DNA from: Acidobacteriota bacterium
GTDB lineage: Bacteria > Acidobacteriota > Terriglobia > Terriglobales > Acidobacteriaceae
Assembly (NCBI GenBank): GCA_018268895.1
Contig: JAFDVP010000007.1
Coordinates: 62,001-126,000 of the forward strand
Direction: 5' to 3'
Length of the DNA: 64,000 nt
Shown: positions 7,500-17,102 of the stretch, piece by piece
Numbering within the stretch: the stretch's first letter is position 1
How the letters are laid out: each line of letters begins with the position of its first letter
Made by a program: the position numbers and the translations under genes
The notes under the pieces: model-generated
Databases searched by the model: none
Told to the model about the DNA's origin: nothing
What the model saw: the letters and a program-made list of their open reading frames with translations, nothing else

Positions 7500-8000
7500 T
7501 TACGCTTCTCCCGGTCGTGACCATGCCTTGAGAGCGGCCAGATGATGGTCCATGTGGGCGATGTAGTCCTCGATCAGGAAGCCGAGGGAGACGATCTCCC
7601 CGGCGACTGATGCCTGGTTTATAAGGCTGCTGCGGTCGATATGACGGATGGTCCAGGCGATGTGTTCGTTCAGCGCGAACCAGAGGGCGAGCACCTCAGA
7701 CCATCCACGTTCACGGTAACGCTGGAGCTCGACCCATGCGTCCTGCGCATAGCCCGGCAGACGCTCGGGGCCGATCTGCATACGGACCATGCGGGAGAGA
7801 TTGTTGACGGCGGAGTCGGTGAGATGGCCGATGATCTCCTTTGCCGACCACTTGCCTGCGCGTTCCGGCACCATGGAGTCGGCCTCGGAGAGAATGGCCA
7901 GCCAGGGAACGGCGGAGCGGATGACGGACGAGAGCCGTTCGCTGAGTTCGACGGGGTCGAGCCGTTCAGGGTCGGTTGGCTGGGTGTAGGTCACGCCCAT
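7500..8000 (-). CDS. DinB-family protein
   Basis: A 166-residue protein of the DinB superfamily (DinB_2-like). Likely metal ligands are His in KEIIGHLTDSA (about residue 59) and the C-terminal AHMDHHLAALKAW. The N-terminal LSERLSSVIRSAVPWL and KWSAKEIIGH layout resembles putative S-transferases of this fold; the substrate is unknown. Its start overlaps the end of the YraN-family gene upstream by 10 bases, indicating translational coupling in one transcript. Confidence 0.82.
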   Translation of the reverse strand: MGVTYTQPTDPERLDPVELSERLSSVIRSAVPWLAILSEADSMVPERAGKWSAKEIIGHLTDSAVNNLSRMVRMQIGPERLPGYAQDAWVELQRYRERGWSEVLALWFALNEHIAWTIRHIDRSSLINQASVAGEIVSLGFLIEDYIAHMDHHLAALKAWSRPGEA

Positions 8001-8545
8001 TGGAAGGCTCCTTTATTAAGGACAAAGTCAGGCATTGCGTTCCCATCATTCGTCTCGGGATGGCGTGTTTCGGAGCGGCCCTGGCCAGCCGGTTCCAAAT
8101 AGACGGAGAGCACGTCGAAGCGCATCGGCGCCTGCTGCGCCGCTTTGGGCAGCCTGCGCATGTAAGAGCGGGCTAGCTGACGAAGCGTCTGCTGCTTGTC
8201 ATCGTCGACGGCCATCTCGGCGGGAACGGCGTCGTGGCGTGTGCGCGTCTTGATCTCGATGAAGCAGAGTGTGGCGCGGTCGCCTGTGTTGTTGTCCCAT
8301 GCGACCAGGTCGAGATCGCCGCGCAGCTTGGGGTTGCGCCAGCGCCGTGCAACAACGGTGTAGCCTATCCGGCGAAGGTAGAAGAGGGCTTCGCGTTCGC
8401 CGTCTCTCCCCGTCGCAAGATGATCGGGGAGCCGGCTGCGCAAGCGCGATCTGCGAGCGAAGCTGCGGAGGATGCGTTGCTGGAGGCCGATCCACGCTGT
8501 GCGCAAAGAACGCGGCGAAGTGCCTGGGAGTGGGGAGTGTCCCAT
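7991..8545 (-). CDS. YraN/UPF0102-family nuclease-fold protein
   Basis: A 184-residue member of UPF0102 (YraN), restriction-endonuclease-like fold. Family marks: GRDGEREALFYLRRIGY, RNPKLRGDLDLVAWD and CFIEIKTRTR, giving the PD-(D/E)xK-like acidic/Lys site. The N-terminal 45 residues are an Arg-rich extension beyond the usual family length of about 120, and a shorter start is possible. Cellular role poorly known; relatives are often near ribosomal or secretion genes. Here it is followed, with overlap, by a DinB gene. Confidence 0.85.
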   Translation of the reverse strand: MGHSPLPGTSPRSLRTAWIGLQQRILRSFARRSRLRSRLPDHLATGRDGEREALFYLRRIGYTVVARRWRNPKLRGDLDLVAWDNNTGDRATLCFIEIKTRTRHDAVPAEMAVDDDKQQTLRQLARSYMRRLPKAAQQAPMRFDVLSVYLEPAGQGRSETRHPETNDGNAMPDFVLNKGAFQWA

Positions 8546-8637
8546 GCGTCCAGCTTATATCCACGCGCGGCCGGAGCGGAAACGTTTCGCGCGAGAAGAA
8601 GCATCTAATATAACGAGGGGACGACTGAGGTGGAACG

Positions 8638-9126
8638 ATGACGCTGTTGAATGCTCCGAAGTACGACGCCAAGGGCGAGACACGAAAGACCGCGCTGATC
8701 TTCGGCTCGATTGCGCTGGTGCTGCTGGCCGCGGCCGTAGGCGTAGGAGGCTACCTGCTGGGGCATGGCTGGTTCTTCACGAACCTTGCAGCGGAGCACA
8801 AGGTTGACAAGTTCTTCACGGCGCTCGAGGCCAAGGACTACAACACAGCCTATGCCCTGTGGATGAGCGACCCGGACTGGCAGAAACACCCGGAGAAGTA
8901 CGACTACACGCTGAAGCGCTTCACCGAAGACTGGACGACGGAGAGCCCGGTCGGCCCCATCACCTCGCACCACGTCGATATCTCAAAGACCGACGGCACG
9001 GGGACCTTCGGCACCGGCATCATCGTGGCTGTGCGCGTGAACGGCGGCCAGAAGATCTTCATGTGGTACGAGAAGAAGGACAAGACGCTGACCTACCCCG
9101 CGCCGCATGAGCTGGGGTACAACTAG
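8638..9126 (+). CDS. Membrane-anchored protein of unknown function
   Basis: A 162-residue protein with one N-terminal transmembrane helix (ALIFGSIALVLLAAAVGVGGYLLG, about residues 19-42) and a soluble domain predicted outside the cytoplasm. The soluble part (VDKFFTALEAKDYNTAYALWMSDPDW) has the look of an NTF2-like or DUF4878-type helix-plus-sheet fold, which is inference only. It is preceded by a gaggtgg-type ribosome site and divergently transcribed from yraN. Confidence 0.72.
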   Translation: MTLLNAPKYDAKGETRKTALIFGSIALVLLAAAVGVGGYLLGHGWFFTNLAAEHKVDKFFTALEAKDYNTAYALWMSDPDWQKHPEKYDYTLKRFTEDWTTESPVGPITSHHVDISKTDGTGTFGTGIIVAVRVNGGQKIFMWYEKKDKTLTYPAPHELGYN

Positions 9127-9181
9127 TGGTGTTTCGATAAATCAGCTGTGCGGTTTTTTGTAATTCGCAACACTGCATAGA

Positions 9182-11209
9182 TTATTTATTGCCTGGCCTG
9201 CCGCCGGAACGCGCGTCCATCCGTTCAAGCATCCACGATGCAAGTTCTCTTCTCGTGATGGTTCCCGAGCGTGAGCCGACACGCTCTCCCGCGCGACGCA
9301 GATCGTCCCACTGTGCAGTGTCAGTATCGGGAGATGCCTGGATGTGCAGCGGGCTGGCGATTTCTCCTTTGGTTACGGGGCTTTCGGGGTTGCCGTGAAG
9401 CGTCTGGCTGTCGGGGGCCCACCAATGGCGCGCGCCACCCATCTGCATGGCGGCGAAGTCTTCTGAGTCAACGGGCACATCGTCGTACCAGAAGACGGGG
9501 TGCCCACGCTGGACCAGCTCTCGTTGCAGTTTTGCCAGTTGCGATGGATCGGCGTCGAGCCTGCGAGGGGTGACGGCATGGTCGAGCGACCACGCCAGTG
9601 TTGCTCCGGCGGCTTCGCCCGTCGACCACTCGGTGGGGTGCAGGCGATAGGCGCCGTTGGTGATATGCGTGGCTCCGATGGTCTTGCCGACGGCCATCAG
9701 GTTGGTTGCGTCCCGCGCGATCAGCGCTCCAAGCGGAATCTCGTAGGGCCTGGTCTGTGAGGTGAAGTCCTTGTGCTCGCAGCTATGGATGTCGATGGGA
9801 TACCAGCCGATGCCGACCGAGTCCGGGTAGTGCGCCGCGCGCGAGCCGGGTTGGAAATCGACTGCAAGGTCTTCTTCAACGATGGTGCGCAGAGGGACGA
9901 TGCGGCGCGACTCGCGGATGTATGGATGCTGCGAGAGTCCGTCGCTGGTTCCCATGGCGTGCGGAAGAACGGCGAGTTCGGGATAGCCTGCGCCGGAGTG
10001 GTCGTCGCGCGGAACGGCATGACGAATCCACCAGGCGAAGCCGAGAGAGGCGCGCTTGCCGTCCTGCAAGGCGCGGGCCTGGAGCAGAGGATCGTCGCCC
10101 AGCAGGTTCGCGTCGCAGTGATCGTTGCTGTTCCAGTTGATCATGCTGCGGTCGTAGGGAAAGGCCTGCGGGTTGAAGCGCGAGGCGTCGATAGACCGGC
10201 GATAGACCCAGAATGAGCCCGGCATCTTTGGCCGCGCCTCGAAGACGCCGTAGGTCAGCAGCTTGCCGTGGCCGTAGTCGATGGTAAGGCTGTAGTGCTT
10301 GAGGAAGCTCTCATATGCGGGGGGCTTCGGCTCGTCTGTGCCCTCGGGCGATGGGCGGCGCTCGAAGATGAACGGGTAGGTGAAGCTCTGCGCGGCGTGC
10401 GGGTCGGCCTGCGCGGGGGCGTCGCGCTCGTGCGTCTCGGCCTGCGACTCGGCCCCGGTGCGGAAGGGCAGGCCGCTGAGGCGGAGGAAGTTGCCCAGCT
10501 CGCTGGCCTCGATGAAGTATCTGCCCTCGAGCCGCAGCCACTGCGAGCGCTCGAAGTCGTATGCCAGCACACTGCGAATCGTCGCGCCCCGGCGCGTGAC
10601 TTCGACGGGAACGGTATGGAGCCACAGTTGAACTCTTCCGCTGCGAACCGAAGGCTCGAGCATGTCCATGAGGATCTTGGCCGTTGGTTCGGGTTCAAAG
10701 CAGAGGCGGCCGACCCAGCAGCCGCCGGGGTTCGACATCGGCCCCTGGATCGAGATCGATTGCTCGACGGTCTGCGAGGTGTCGCGGCGAAACGCGGCGT
10801 AGTGTCTGCGGATGGAGTTGCTGAGTGCGAGATAGGAGGTCGTGCCGCCGGTCGTGTTGATCCACTTGTTGTCGTCGAAGGCGGAGACTCCCTGCGAGGT
10901 CGCCTGGCCACCCACCCACATGGTGGGCTCGGTCATACAGACGCTGTGATCGCCGGCGGCAAGGGCAGCGCTGACTCCGCCAAGCCCCGCGCCGACGATG
11001 ACGATGTCGCAGCGGACCTGACGCACGGGTCCGGCGGCGGGTGTGACCAGGGCCTGTGCTGCATCGCCTTCGGCAGAGACGCGCATGGCATCGAGCAGCG
11101 TGTGGTTGCCGCCCGCCGTCTCGCCATAGAGACCTGTGACGCAACATGCGCCGATTGCCAGTAGTTGGATCCAACGCGATTGCCGCAGATGCCTTCTCTT
11201 CCTGTTCAC
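9182..11209 (-). CDS. FAD-dependent oxidoreductase, exported
   Basis: A 675-residue flavoprotein of the large 'FAD-dependent oxidoreductase' (FAD_oxidored) family. After an N-terminal basic-hydrophobic signal-like segment (WIQLLAIGACCVTGLYG) comes the dinucleotide-binding loop VIVGAGLGGVSAALAAG (about 70-86). The family ending pattern AVGKTIGATHITNGAYRLHPTEWSTGEAAG is present. Substrate unknown; in Acidobacteria and Planctomycetes such proteins accompany carbohydrate-uptake loci. A GTG at 11209, just after agggag, is chosen over the longer open frame. It lies downstream of the TonB receptor, separated by a terminator. Confidence 0.82.
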   Translation of the reverse strand: MNRKRRHLRQSRWIQLLAIGACCVTGLYGETAGGNHTLLDAMRVSAEGDAAQALVTPAAGPVRQVRCDIVIVGAGLGGVSAALAAGDHSVCMTEPTMWVGGQATSQGVSAFDDNKWINTTGGTTSYLALSNSIRRHYAAFRRDTSQTVEQSISIQGPMSNPGGCWVGRLCFEPEPTAKILMDMLEPSVRSGRVQLWLHTVPVEVTRRGATIRSVLAYDFERSQWLRLEGRYFIEASELGNFLRLSGLPFRTGAESQAETHERDAPAQADPHAAQSFTYPFIFERRPSPEGTDEPKPPAYESFLKHYSLTIDYGHGKLLTYGVFEARPKMPGSFWVYRRSIDASRFNPQAFPYDRSMINWNSNDHCDANLLGDDPLLQARALQDGKRASLGFAWWIRHAVPRDDHSGAGYPELAVLPHAMGTSDGLSQHPYIRESRRIVPLRTIVEEDLAVDFQPGSRAAHYPDSVGIGWYPIDIHSCEHKDFTSQTRPYEIPLGALIARDATNLMAVGKTIGATHITNGAYRLHPTEWSTGEAAGATLAWSLDHAVTPRRLDADPSQLAKLQRELVQRGHPVFWYDDVPVDSEDFAAMQMGGARHWWAPDSQTLHGNPESPVTKGEIASPLHIQASPDTDTAQWDDLRRAGERVGSRSGTITRRELASWMLERMDARSGGRPGNK

Positions 11210-11319
11210 CGATACTCCCTGGATCGTTTGTATAAGTAGTCTACTGAGAAGGCACCCATATCCTGTCGCAGCAACACGGGAATGCTTGACCCGATCCAAC
11301 CGGTGCCGTTAAACAGAAA

Positions 11320-11347
11320 GGGCCTCGCAATACCAGCCGCGAGGCCC
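11320..11347 (-). terminator. Intrinsic terminator after the TonB-dependent receptor
   Basis: Nine-base stem gggcctcgc / gcgaggccc with an 11-base loop. On the minus strand it is followed by tttctgttt. It lies about 20 bases after the receptor stop codon. Confidence 0.8.
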
Positions 11348-11368
11348 TGCAAAGACTTCAAGTGCGGT

Positions 11369-14300
11369 CTAGAAGACGAACGCGCCCTGGAAGGTAATGC
11401 TCCGCGGCGTTGCCACCTCATACCCGCCAAAGGTTCCAATCTGGCTGGTGAACTGATTGCCGGTCGCGGAGCTGATGCTTCCGCTGGGGTTGACGAACTG
11501 CGCGTGGTTGAAGAGGTTGGAGATCTGCGTGACGAAGTTGAACTTCACGCGCTCGGTGATCGGAGTGCTCTTGATGATCGAGACGTGCGTCTGATAGAGG
11601 TTCTGGCCCTGCAGGCTGAACGGCAGCGCATTGCCAAAGTTTCCCTTCTGCGGAATAGCGAAGGCGGCCTGATTGAACCAGTTCGTCTTCGACTTGCCAC
11701 CGGAGATGTTGTTCGGATCGCCGACCAGATCCGGCAGGCCAGTCAGAGTGTTGGTGCCTGAGGGGTCGGAACCGGTAAACGATGGCGAAAACCAGGTGCC
11801 CGACGCCAGATAGGTGATTACATTGGTCGACCAGCCGCCCACGACACGGTCCGTCATCCCTCCGGCTCCGTTCAGATACCGTTTGCCGTGGCCGAACGGG
11901 AGCGCATAGGTCAGTGTGCCCGAGCTGTAGTGCCGTCGCGTCAGGCCATCGTTCGCATAACGGGACAGCACATTGTACGGGTTCTCCGTGTCCAGGAAAT
12001 TTGCCTGGCTGCTCGACAGGGAATAGTTGGCCGTGAAGGTAAACGAGCCGACGCGGCGACGAACATCGAACTGCAGACCGTTGTAATTGGCGTTGCCGTC
12101 GTAGCGGACCAGCGTCGCCGATACGAATTGCGGATAGGGGTTGCGCGATGCCGTCCAAGTCGTTGTGCTCGGCTGAGGTTTGTTGATGTTCACCGAATAG
12201 TTCAGCCCCGTGCTCCTGGAGCCGACATACGAGACGCGGAAGCCGGTGTTGTGCAGCTCGATCTCGTAGGTCGCGCTGAACTGGTGAATATGACCGTGGC
12301 TGGCCTGACGCGGATAGCCCAGGATGCTCTGGCTGGGAGGCGTCGCGCCGGCGCAGGAAGGATAAGGGTTCGGGAAGGAAAACAAGCAGCCATTGGTGTT
12401 GTTGTTGTAGACCTCACTGATCGAGAAGGGTCCGGTTGACCCAAGCTGAGGATTGATCGGGAGGAAGTTGTTGAATGCGTTGGAAGCTCCCAGACGCGAG
12501 ATATAGAGACCGTAGCCTCCACGTATGACGGAATGGCTCGTTACCTGATAGGCCGCACCTACACGCGGAGCGACGTTGCCTTTATCGACCAGAGCGCGCA
12601 CGTTGCCGGACTGGACCGTGATCGTCTTGGGATAGAACTGGCTCACCTTCGAGATTCCGCCTGGATCGACGACGACGTTTCCTGTCGTCGGGTCGAAGTT
12701 GTACATCAGGTGGTCGGCTGCGGAGGGTGTACCGTAGATGTCCCAGCGCAGGCCGTAATCGATGTTCAGCTTCGGCGAGATCTTGAATGAGTCCTGTGCG
12801 AACAGGCCGTATTCGTTCAGAGTTTGTGTACGGCCGCTGAGCGGATTGGTGCGCTGGCTCGTTTGTGGAAGACCGAGCAGAAAGTCAGCGTAGGCCGATG
12901 CGGGGGTGGCACCAGTGCTTGGTTTCGTAATAGAGCCGTTGAAGCTGAACGTGCCGTAGTCATTGACGAAGCCGTAGAAGTTGCTGAAGTGGACCGCCGA
13001 GCCTCCGAACTTCACAACATGGCGGCCCTTTTGCCAGGTGAGCGTATCGGCGAATGTCGTTATATGGTTGTTCGCTTTGGTGCCTCCGGCGACGTTCGTC
13101 AAAGCAGTGAAACCAGAACCGCCAAAGGAGATACTGGGGAACCCCTGTCCCTTGCTGTTGCTGGGGTTCGATCCCTGCAGACCGGTTTTGGCCAGCACCT
13201 GTGCGCCGTCGGGAGGCGTTTGCCCGGCGTTGGTCTGGCCGTCGATCATGTAGTCGGTGGAGTAGCCGAAGCGGAACTCATTCACCAGCTGTTGCGTGAA
13301 CAGATGCGTGTCGCCAGCGGCCCACTGCTGATGCCGCCGGTTGCGGGTCCACACCAGGATGGGAAGGCCGTTGTTCAGCACATAAGGCGTCTGACGCATC
13401 AGCCAGCGCACAAAGAAGGTGTTGTTTTTGGTCAACTGATGGTCGATGCGGGCCATCGGCCAGTCGCCGCGATAGAGATCGGTGTTGAAGGGGAACTGGA
13501 AGGCGTAGTTGTTGGCCTGAGCTGTCGCCAGGCCGTTGTTCGGGGCGGGAATGTAGTTGTCCTGAAAGGCCTTGGCTACCGGGCTGATGCGTGAGGCCGG
13601 AATGGTGTTATTGGGGAAGGGCTGGCCGGTCTGCGGATCGATGATGGGTGTTGCAAAGACACCGGAGCGCATCGCCATTGTGGGAACGTTTGCCAGCGCC
13701 TGGTAGCCCAGCGGAATCTTCTGGGCGAACCACTGGCCGTAGAAGAAGGTGCGGTCGCGCCAGATGTAGCCTCCGCCCTCAAGGTTCCATTCGTGCTGCA
13801 GGTATGGGGATTTAACGGTGGTGAAGTAGCCGCGCGCGTTGAAGACGGAATCGTAGATGCGATAGCTGGCGCTACCGTGGAACTTGTTGGTGCCGCGCTT
13901 GGTCACCAGGTTGATCTGTACGGGAACGGCGCTCTCGGCCGGAGCATTGAAGAGCGAAGCCGAGACCTGCTCGAAGAAGTTGGCGTTGTTGCTCTGGTTG
14001 CCCTGAAGGTCGTTGGCGATGCCGTCGAAGGTCTGCGACTGCTGCTGCTGTGTCTGGCCATTTGCGATCGGCGACCCCGTGCCGCCCTGCACGCCGGAGA
14101 GCGTCGTCAACATGGCGTAGGTCGATGGATAGATGGTGACCTGCGGCGAATCGTCATGCTGCTTCGCCGTAAACAAGCCAGCCAGCGTCGACGATTCCGT
14201 CGAGATGACAGCGGCTCCCGCCGAGACGGTGACCTCTTCCGTCGTCGCGCCGAGAGCGAGCGATGGGTTTACGCGGCGTACCTGTCCGCTGTCGAGGATG

Positions 14301-14641
14301 ATGTTCTGCGCCACAAACTGCTTGAAGCCCTGAGCGCTGCAACGAAGCTCATAGGTGCCGGGCTTCAATTCGTTGAGCTCAAAGTCGCCATTGTCGTTTG
14401 AGGTCGCCGCGCGTACTTTCTGGCCGGTCAAGGGCTCGTAGAGTTCGACCTGAGCTTTCGTGACGACGCTGCCGGTCGCATCCATCACGGTGCCGCGCAA
14501 GGTTGCGTTTACAGTCTGGGATCTTCCTGACACGGTAGACCCCAAAACCAGAAGTGCCATAAGAAGGAACCGGACTGCGGTCCATCTGGGTGAATGTCGG
14601 GGGATATTGCAGGGGCTGGGGAGGGCGTTGAGATGGAACAT
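11369..14641 (-). CDS. Oar-like TonB-dependent receptor with carboxypeptidase-regulatory domain
   Basis: A 1090-residue outer-membrane receptor. Order: signal peptide (AVRFLLMALLVLGSTVSGRSQ), carboxypeptidase-regulatory-like beta-sandwich (about 45-125: LRGTVMDATGSVVTKAQVEL, GDFELNELKPGTYEL), a plug-like region, then a long beta-barrel ending in GAFVF with terminal Phe as outer-membrane proteins do. The family is greatly expanded in Acidobacteria and presumed to take up plant- or microbe-derived oligomers with TonB-ExbBD energy; substrate unknown. ATG at 14641 has gagagg seven bases upstream and is preferred to the TTG five codons earlier. Confidence 0.92.
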   Translation of the reverse strand: MFHLNALPSPCNIPRHSPRWTAVRFLLMALLVLGSTVSGRSQTVNATLRGTVMDATGSVVTKAQVELYEPLTGQKVRAATSNDNGDFELNELKPGTYELRCSAQGFKQFVAQNIILDSGQVRRVNPSLALGATTEEVTVSAGAAVISTESSTLAGLFTAKQHDDSPQVTIYPSTYAMLTTLSGVQGGTGSPIANGQTQQQQSQTFDGIANDLQGNQSNNANFFEQVSASLFNAPAESAVPVQINLVTKRGTNKFHGSASYRIYDSVFNARGYFTTVKSPYLQHEWNLEGGGYIWRDRTFFYGQWFAQKIPLGYQALANVPTMAMRSGVFATPIIDPQTGQPFPNNTIPASRISPVAKAFQDNYIPAPNNGLATAQANNYAFQFPFNTDLYRGDWPMARIDHQLTKNNTFFVRWLMRQTPYVLNNGLPILVWTRNRRHQQWAAGDTHLFTQQLVNEFRFGYSTDYMIDGQTNAGQTPPDGAQVLAKTGLQGSNPSNSKGQGFPSISFGGSGFTALTNVAGGTKANNHITTFADTLTWQKGRHVVKFGGSAVHFSNFYGFVNDYGTFSFNGSITKPSTGATPASAYADFLLGLPQTSQRTNPLSGRTQTLNEYGLFAQDSFKISPKLNIDYGLRWDIYGTPSAADHLMYNFDPTTGNVVVDPGGISKVSQFYPKTITVQSGNVRALVDKGNVAPRVGAAYQVTSHSVIRGGYGLYISRLGASNAFNNFLPINPQLGSTGPFSISEVYNNNTNGCLFSFPNPYPSCAGATPPSQSILGYPRQASHGHIHQFSATYEIELHNTGFRVSYVGSRSTGLNYSVNINKPQPSTTTWTASRNPYPQFVSATLVRYDGNANYNGLQFDVRRRVGSFTFTANYSLSSSQANFLDTENPYNVLSRYANDGLTRRHYSSGTLTYALPFGHGKRYLNGAGGMTDRVVGGWSTNVITYLASGTWFSPSFTGSDPSGTNTLTGLPDLVGDPNNISGGKSKTNWFNQAAFAIPQKGNFGNALPFSLQGQNLYQTHVSIIKSTPITERVKFNFVTQISNLFNHAQFVNPSGSISSATGNQFTSQIGTFGGYEVATPRSITFQGAFVF

Positions 14642-15023
14642 GGGGTGACCTCTCAAAAAATCAATGTTTGCGGCGTGTGGAGCAAGTATTGATTACGTTT
14701 TGCTTCTTAGCAACTGTTTTTAATAATTTTTTGCAGCCAATTAAAGATTGTGTAATTGTAAAAAGCTCTAAAAAGATGCTAAAGTCGCTGTCGTTGAGCT
14801 TGTTTCAGGGTGAGAAGTTGAAGAAAGATGATCCTGTTTCGTTGTCCGAACATCACCTTCGATGGTTATTGATGGCTGCGAACGCAATCTGCTTGAGGTT
14901 TTTCAGATCGTAGTGCGCTGCATGAATCGAATCGGCCCGGTGACCGAAACTTAAAGCTGCATTGCGGTAGGTTCCGATTGTCTTGCACACGCTATCCGTA
15001 ACATGCGAGGATTTCAGCCATCC
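14642..15023. other. AT-rich divergent intergenic region
   Basis: About 380 bases between the TonB receptor (leftward) and the isomerase-like gene (rightward). Positions 14690-14800 are clearly AT-rich for this window and probably hold the receptor promoter. The open frame at 14668-14913 (+) has no ribosome site, no recognisable domain and skewed composition, so it is not called as a gene. Confidence 0.5.
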
Positions 15024-15926
15024 ATGATGAATCGCCGAAGCTTTCTGCAGAACGCCGCCGCACTGACTGTGATGTCCACCCTGCCTGCTCGAGCCAATAC
15101 CCGGCTGCCGATTCATATGGCCGTTGAGTACAACATGCTTCCCACGGCCCTGCCGGTTCTGGAGCGTTTTCGACTCGCCAGGGATTGCGGCTTTGAGCAG
15201 ATCGAATGCCCTACGACACCGGATCGGGCCGAGGCGGAGTCGATGAAGGCCGCTTCGGAGAAGGTCGGCCTGCCGATTCACTCCGTGATGAATATGGATC
15301 ATTGGAAGTATCCGTTCTCCTCCTCCGATCCTGCGGAGGTGGAGAAGAGCCTGGAGGGAGCGCGCACCTCCATTCGAAATGCGCATCTCTGGGGGGCCTC
15401 GACGGTGCTTCTGGTGCCGGGCGTGGTGAATCCCAAGACCGCGTATAAGGATGCGTACACGCGCTCGCAGGTAGCCATTCGCAAGTTGATTCCGCTGGCC
15501 GAAGAGCTAAACGTAACACTCGCCCTCGAAGAGGTCTGGAACAAGTTTCTGCTCAGTCCGCTGGAGTTTGCGCGTTACATCGACGAGTACAACTCCCCGC
15601 GGGTGCGCGCCTACTTCGATGTAGGCAACGTTGTGCTCTACGGCTATCCGCAGGACTGGATTCGCACTCTGGGCAAGCGGATTGTGAAGCTGCACATCAA
15701 GGACTTTTCGTTCCGGCACGATAAGGCCAGCGGCGCCAATGTGGCGCGCTGGGTGTCTCCGGGAGACGGCGACATCGACTGGACTGCCGTCTATGCAGCG
15801 TTGGAAGAGATTGGCTATCGTGGGACGGCCACGCTCGAACTCAGCTCGGGTGACGCGGACTACCTGAAGGACATGCGGCGCCGCTTTGCTCTCATTCTGT
15901 CTGGCGAGATGCGTTCCTCGGCTTAG
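15024..15926 (+). CDS. Sugar phosphate isomerase/epimerase-like TIM-barrel protein with Tat-type signal
   Basis: About 300 residues, xylose-isomerase-like (AP endonuclease family 2) TIM barrel. The N-terminus NRRSFLQNAAALTVMSTLPARA is a Tat-like signal, so it probably acts outside the cytoplasm. Metal-site patterns are visible: LALEEVWN (Glu), YFDVGNV (Asp), KLHIKDFS (His/Asp) and TLELSSG near the end (Glu). It fits hydroxypyruvate-isomerase or inosose-dehydratase-like enzymes; the exact reaction is unknown. Two ATGs (15024, 15027) are possible. It is first of three rightward genes with the cytochrome c and quinoprotein. Confidence 0.83.
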   Translation: MMNRRSFLQNAAALTVMSTLPARANTRLPIHMAVEYNMLPTALPVLERFRLARDCGFEQIECPTTPDRAEAESMKAASEKVGLPIHSVMNMDHWKYPFSSSDPAEVEKSLEGARTSIRNAHLWGASTVLLVPGVVNPKTAYKDAYTRSQVAIRKLIPLAEELNVTLALEEVWNKFLLSPLEFARYIDEYNSPRVRAYFDVGNVVLYGYPQDWIRTLGKRIVKLHIKDFSFRHDKASGANVARWVSPGDGDIDWTAVYAALEEIGYRGTATLELSSGDADYLKDMRRRFALILSGEMRSSA

Positions 15927-16004
15927 CCGGTGCTTTTCCTCAAAAATGCGATGCAGATGGTTTGAGACGATTTTGATTTTGACTGTTGCAGGTGCGAAAT
16001 AAGC

Positions 16005-17102
16005 ATGTTTCTCGTGAGATTGATCGGTCTCTGTCTTCTACTGACGGCGAGTCTGGCTCCAGCGGCCGCTTCCGGGCAGGCATCCGGAACTCAGTTGCCG
16101 GAAGGTGCGAACCGCGAAGCCGTCCAGCGCGCCTGCTCGAGTTGCCACAACGTGCAGATGTTTACCGGGCGCAGGATGAGCCGGGAGCAATGGGGTACGA
16201 CCGTCTCGAACATGATCGGACGTGGAGCGAAGATTAGCGATGATGAGTACGACCAGATCGTCAGCTATCTCGCGACGGCGTTTCCTCTGAATGGTGAAGC
16301 CGGCGCAGCCACAGCTCCGGAGAAGACAGCCAAGACTCCGCGCAAGCCCAGCATGATGGATCAAGTTGGCCCCAACGACAAACAAGTCGTCGATGAAGTG
16401 GCTGCCGCGCGGGGCAAGACGGTTTATATTGCGCAATGCATTACCTGCCACGGAACACGTGCGCGCGGTGGCAGTCGTGGCGCCGATCTGGTGCGGTCGG
16501 TCGTGGTGCTGCACGATCGCTACGGCAGTACGATTGGGCCATATCTTGCGCAGGGGCACCCGAAAAGCAAGCCGGTCGATCTGACCAAAGAGCAGGTGGA
16601 GGACCTGTCTCACTTCCTGCATCAGCAGGTCGGCGACACGCTTCGTTCAGGCCCGAACAACCATCCGCTGGATATTCTGGTAGGCGACCCTAAAGCGGGC
16701 AAGCTCTACTTCGAAGGCGCTGGAGGGTGCGCGAAGTGCCACTCGGCAACCGGCGATCTTGCGCACGTCGGCAGTAAGTACGCCCCACCAGCTCTACAGC
16801 AGAAGGTCGTGTTTCCAGAGAATCGCGTGATCACGAAGCAGGGCACGGCCTCCCGTCAACACAGTGTAAGAACCATTACCGTTACAACGCCCTCCGGAGC
16901 AGCGGTGACCGGAATGGCCACGAATATCGACAGCTTCAATGTCTCCCTGCGAGATGCGGAAGGCCGGTACTACAGCTTCCCCCGCAGCCCCGCTCTCAAG
17001 GTAGAGAAGCACAATCCGTATGCCGGTCATGAGGCGCTTCTCGACATATACACCGACAAGGACATTCACGACGTCGTGTCTTACCTGGAGACCCTGCAAT
17101 GA
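16005..17102 (+). CDS. Tri-haem cytochrome c, exported
   Basis: A 365-residue periplasmic electron carrier. A signal peptide (LIGLCLLLTASLAPAAA) precedes three c-type haem sites: CSSCH (residues 44-48), CITCH (145-149) and CAKCH (242-246). The C-terminal 110 residues have no haem and form a probable beta domain. The gene overlaps the quinoprotein start by four bases (ATGA), so the proteins are translationally coupled and the cytochrome is the probable electron acceptor of the quinoprotein. Confidence 0.92.
   Translation: MFLVRLIGLCLLLTASLAPAAASGQASGTQLPEGANREAVQRACSSCHNVQMFTGRRMSREQWGTTVSNMIGRGAKISDDEYDQIVSYLATAFPLNGEAGAATAPEKTAKTPRKPSMMDQVGPNDKQVVDEVAAARGKTVYIAQCITCHGTRARGGSRGADLVRSVVVLHDRYGSTIGPYLAQGHPKSKPVDLTKEQVEDLSHFLHQQVGDTLRSGPNNHPLDILVGDPKAGKLYFEGAGGCAKCHSATGDLAHVGSKYAPPALQQKVVFPENRVITKQGTASRQHSVRTITVTTPSGAAVTGMATNIDSFNVSLRDAEGRYYSFPRSPALKVEKHNPYAGHEALLDIYTDKDIHDVVSYLETLQ

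Noticed and set aside
14668..14913. 81-codon open frame in the AT-rich gap
   Set aside because: No ribosome site, no domain and no plausible context.
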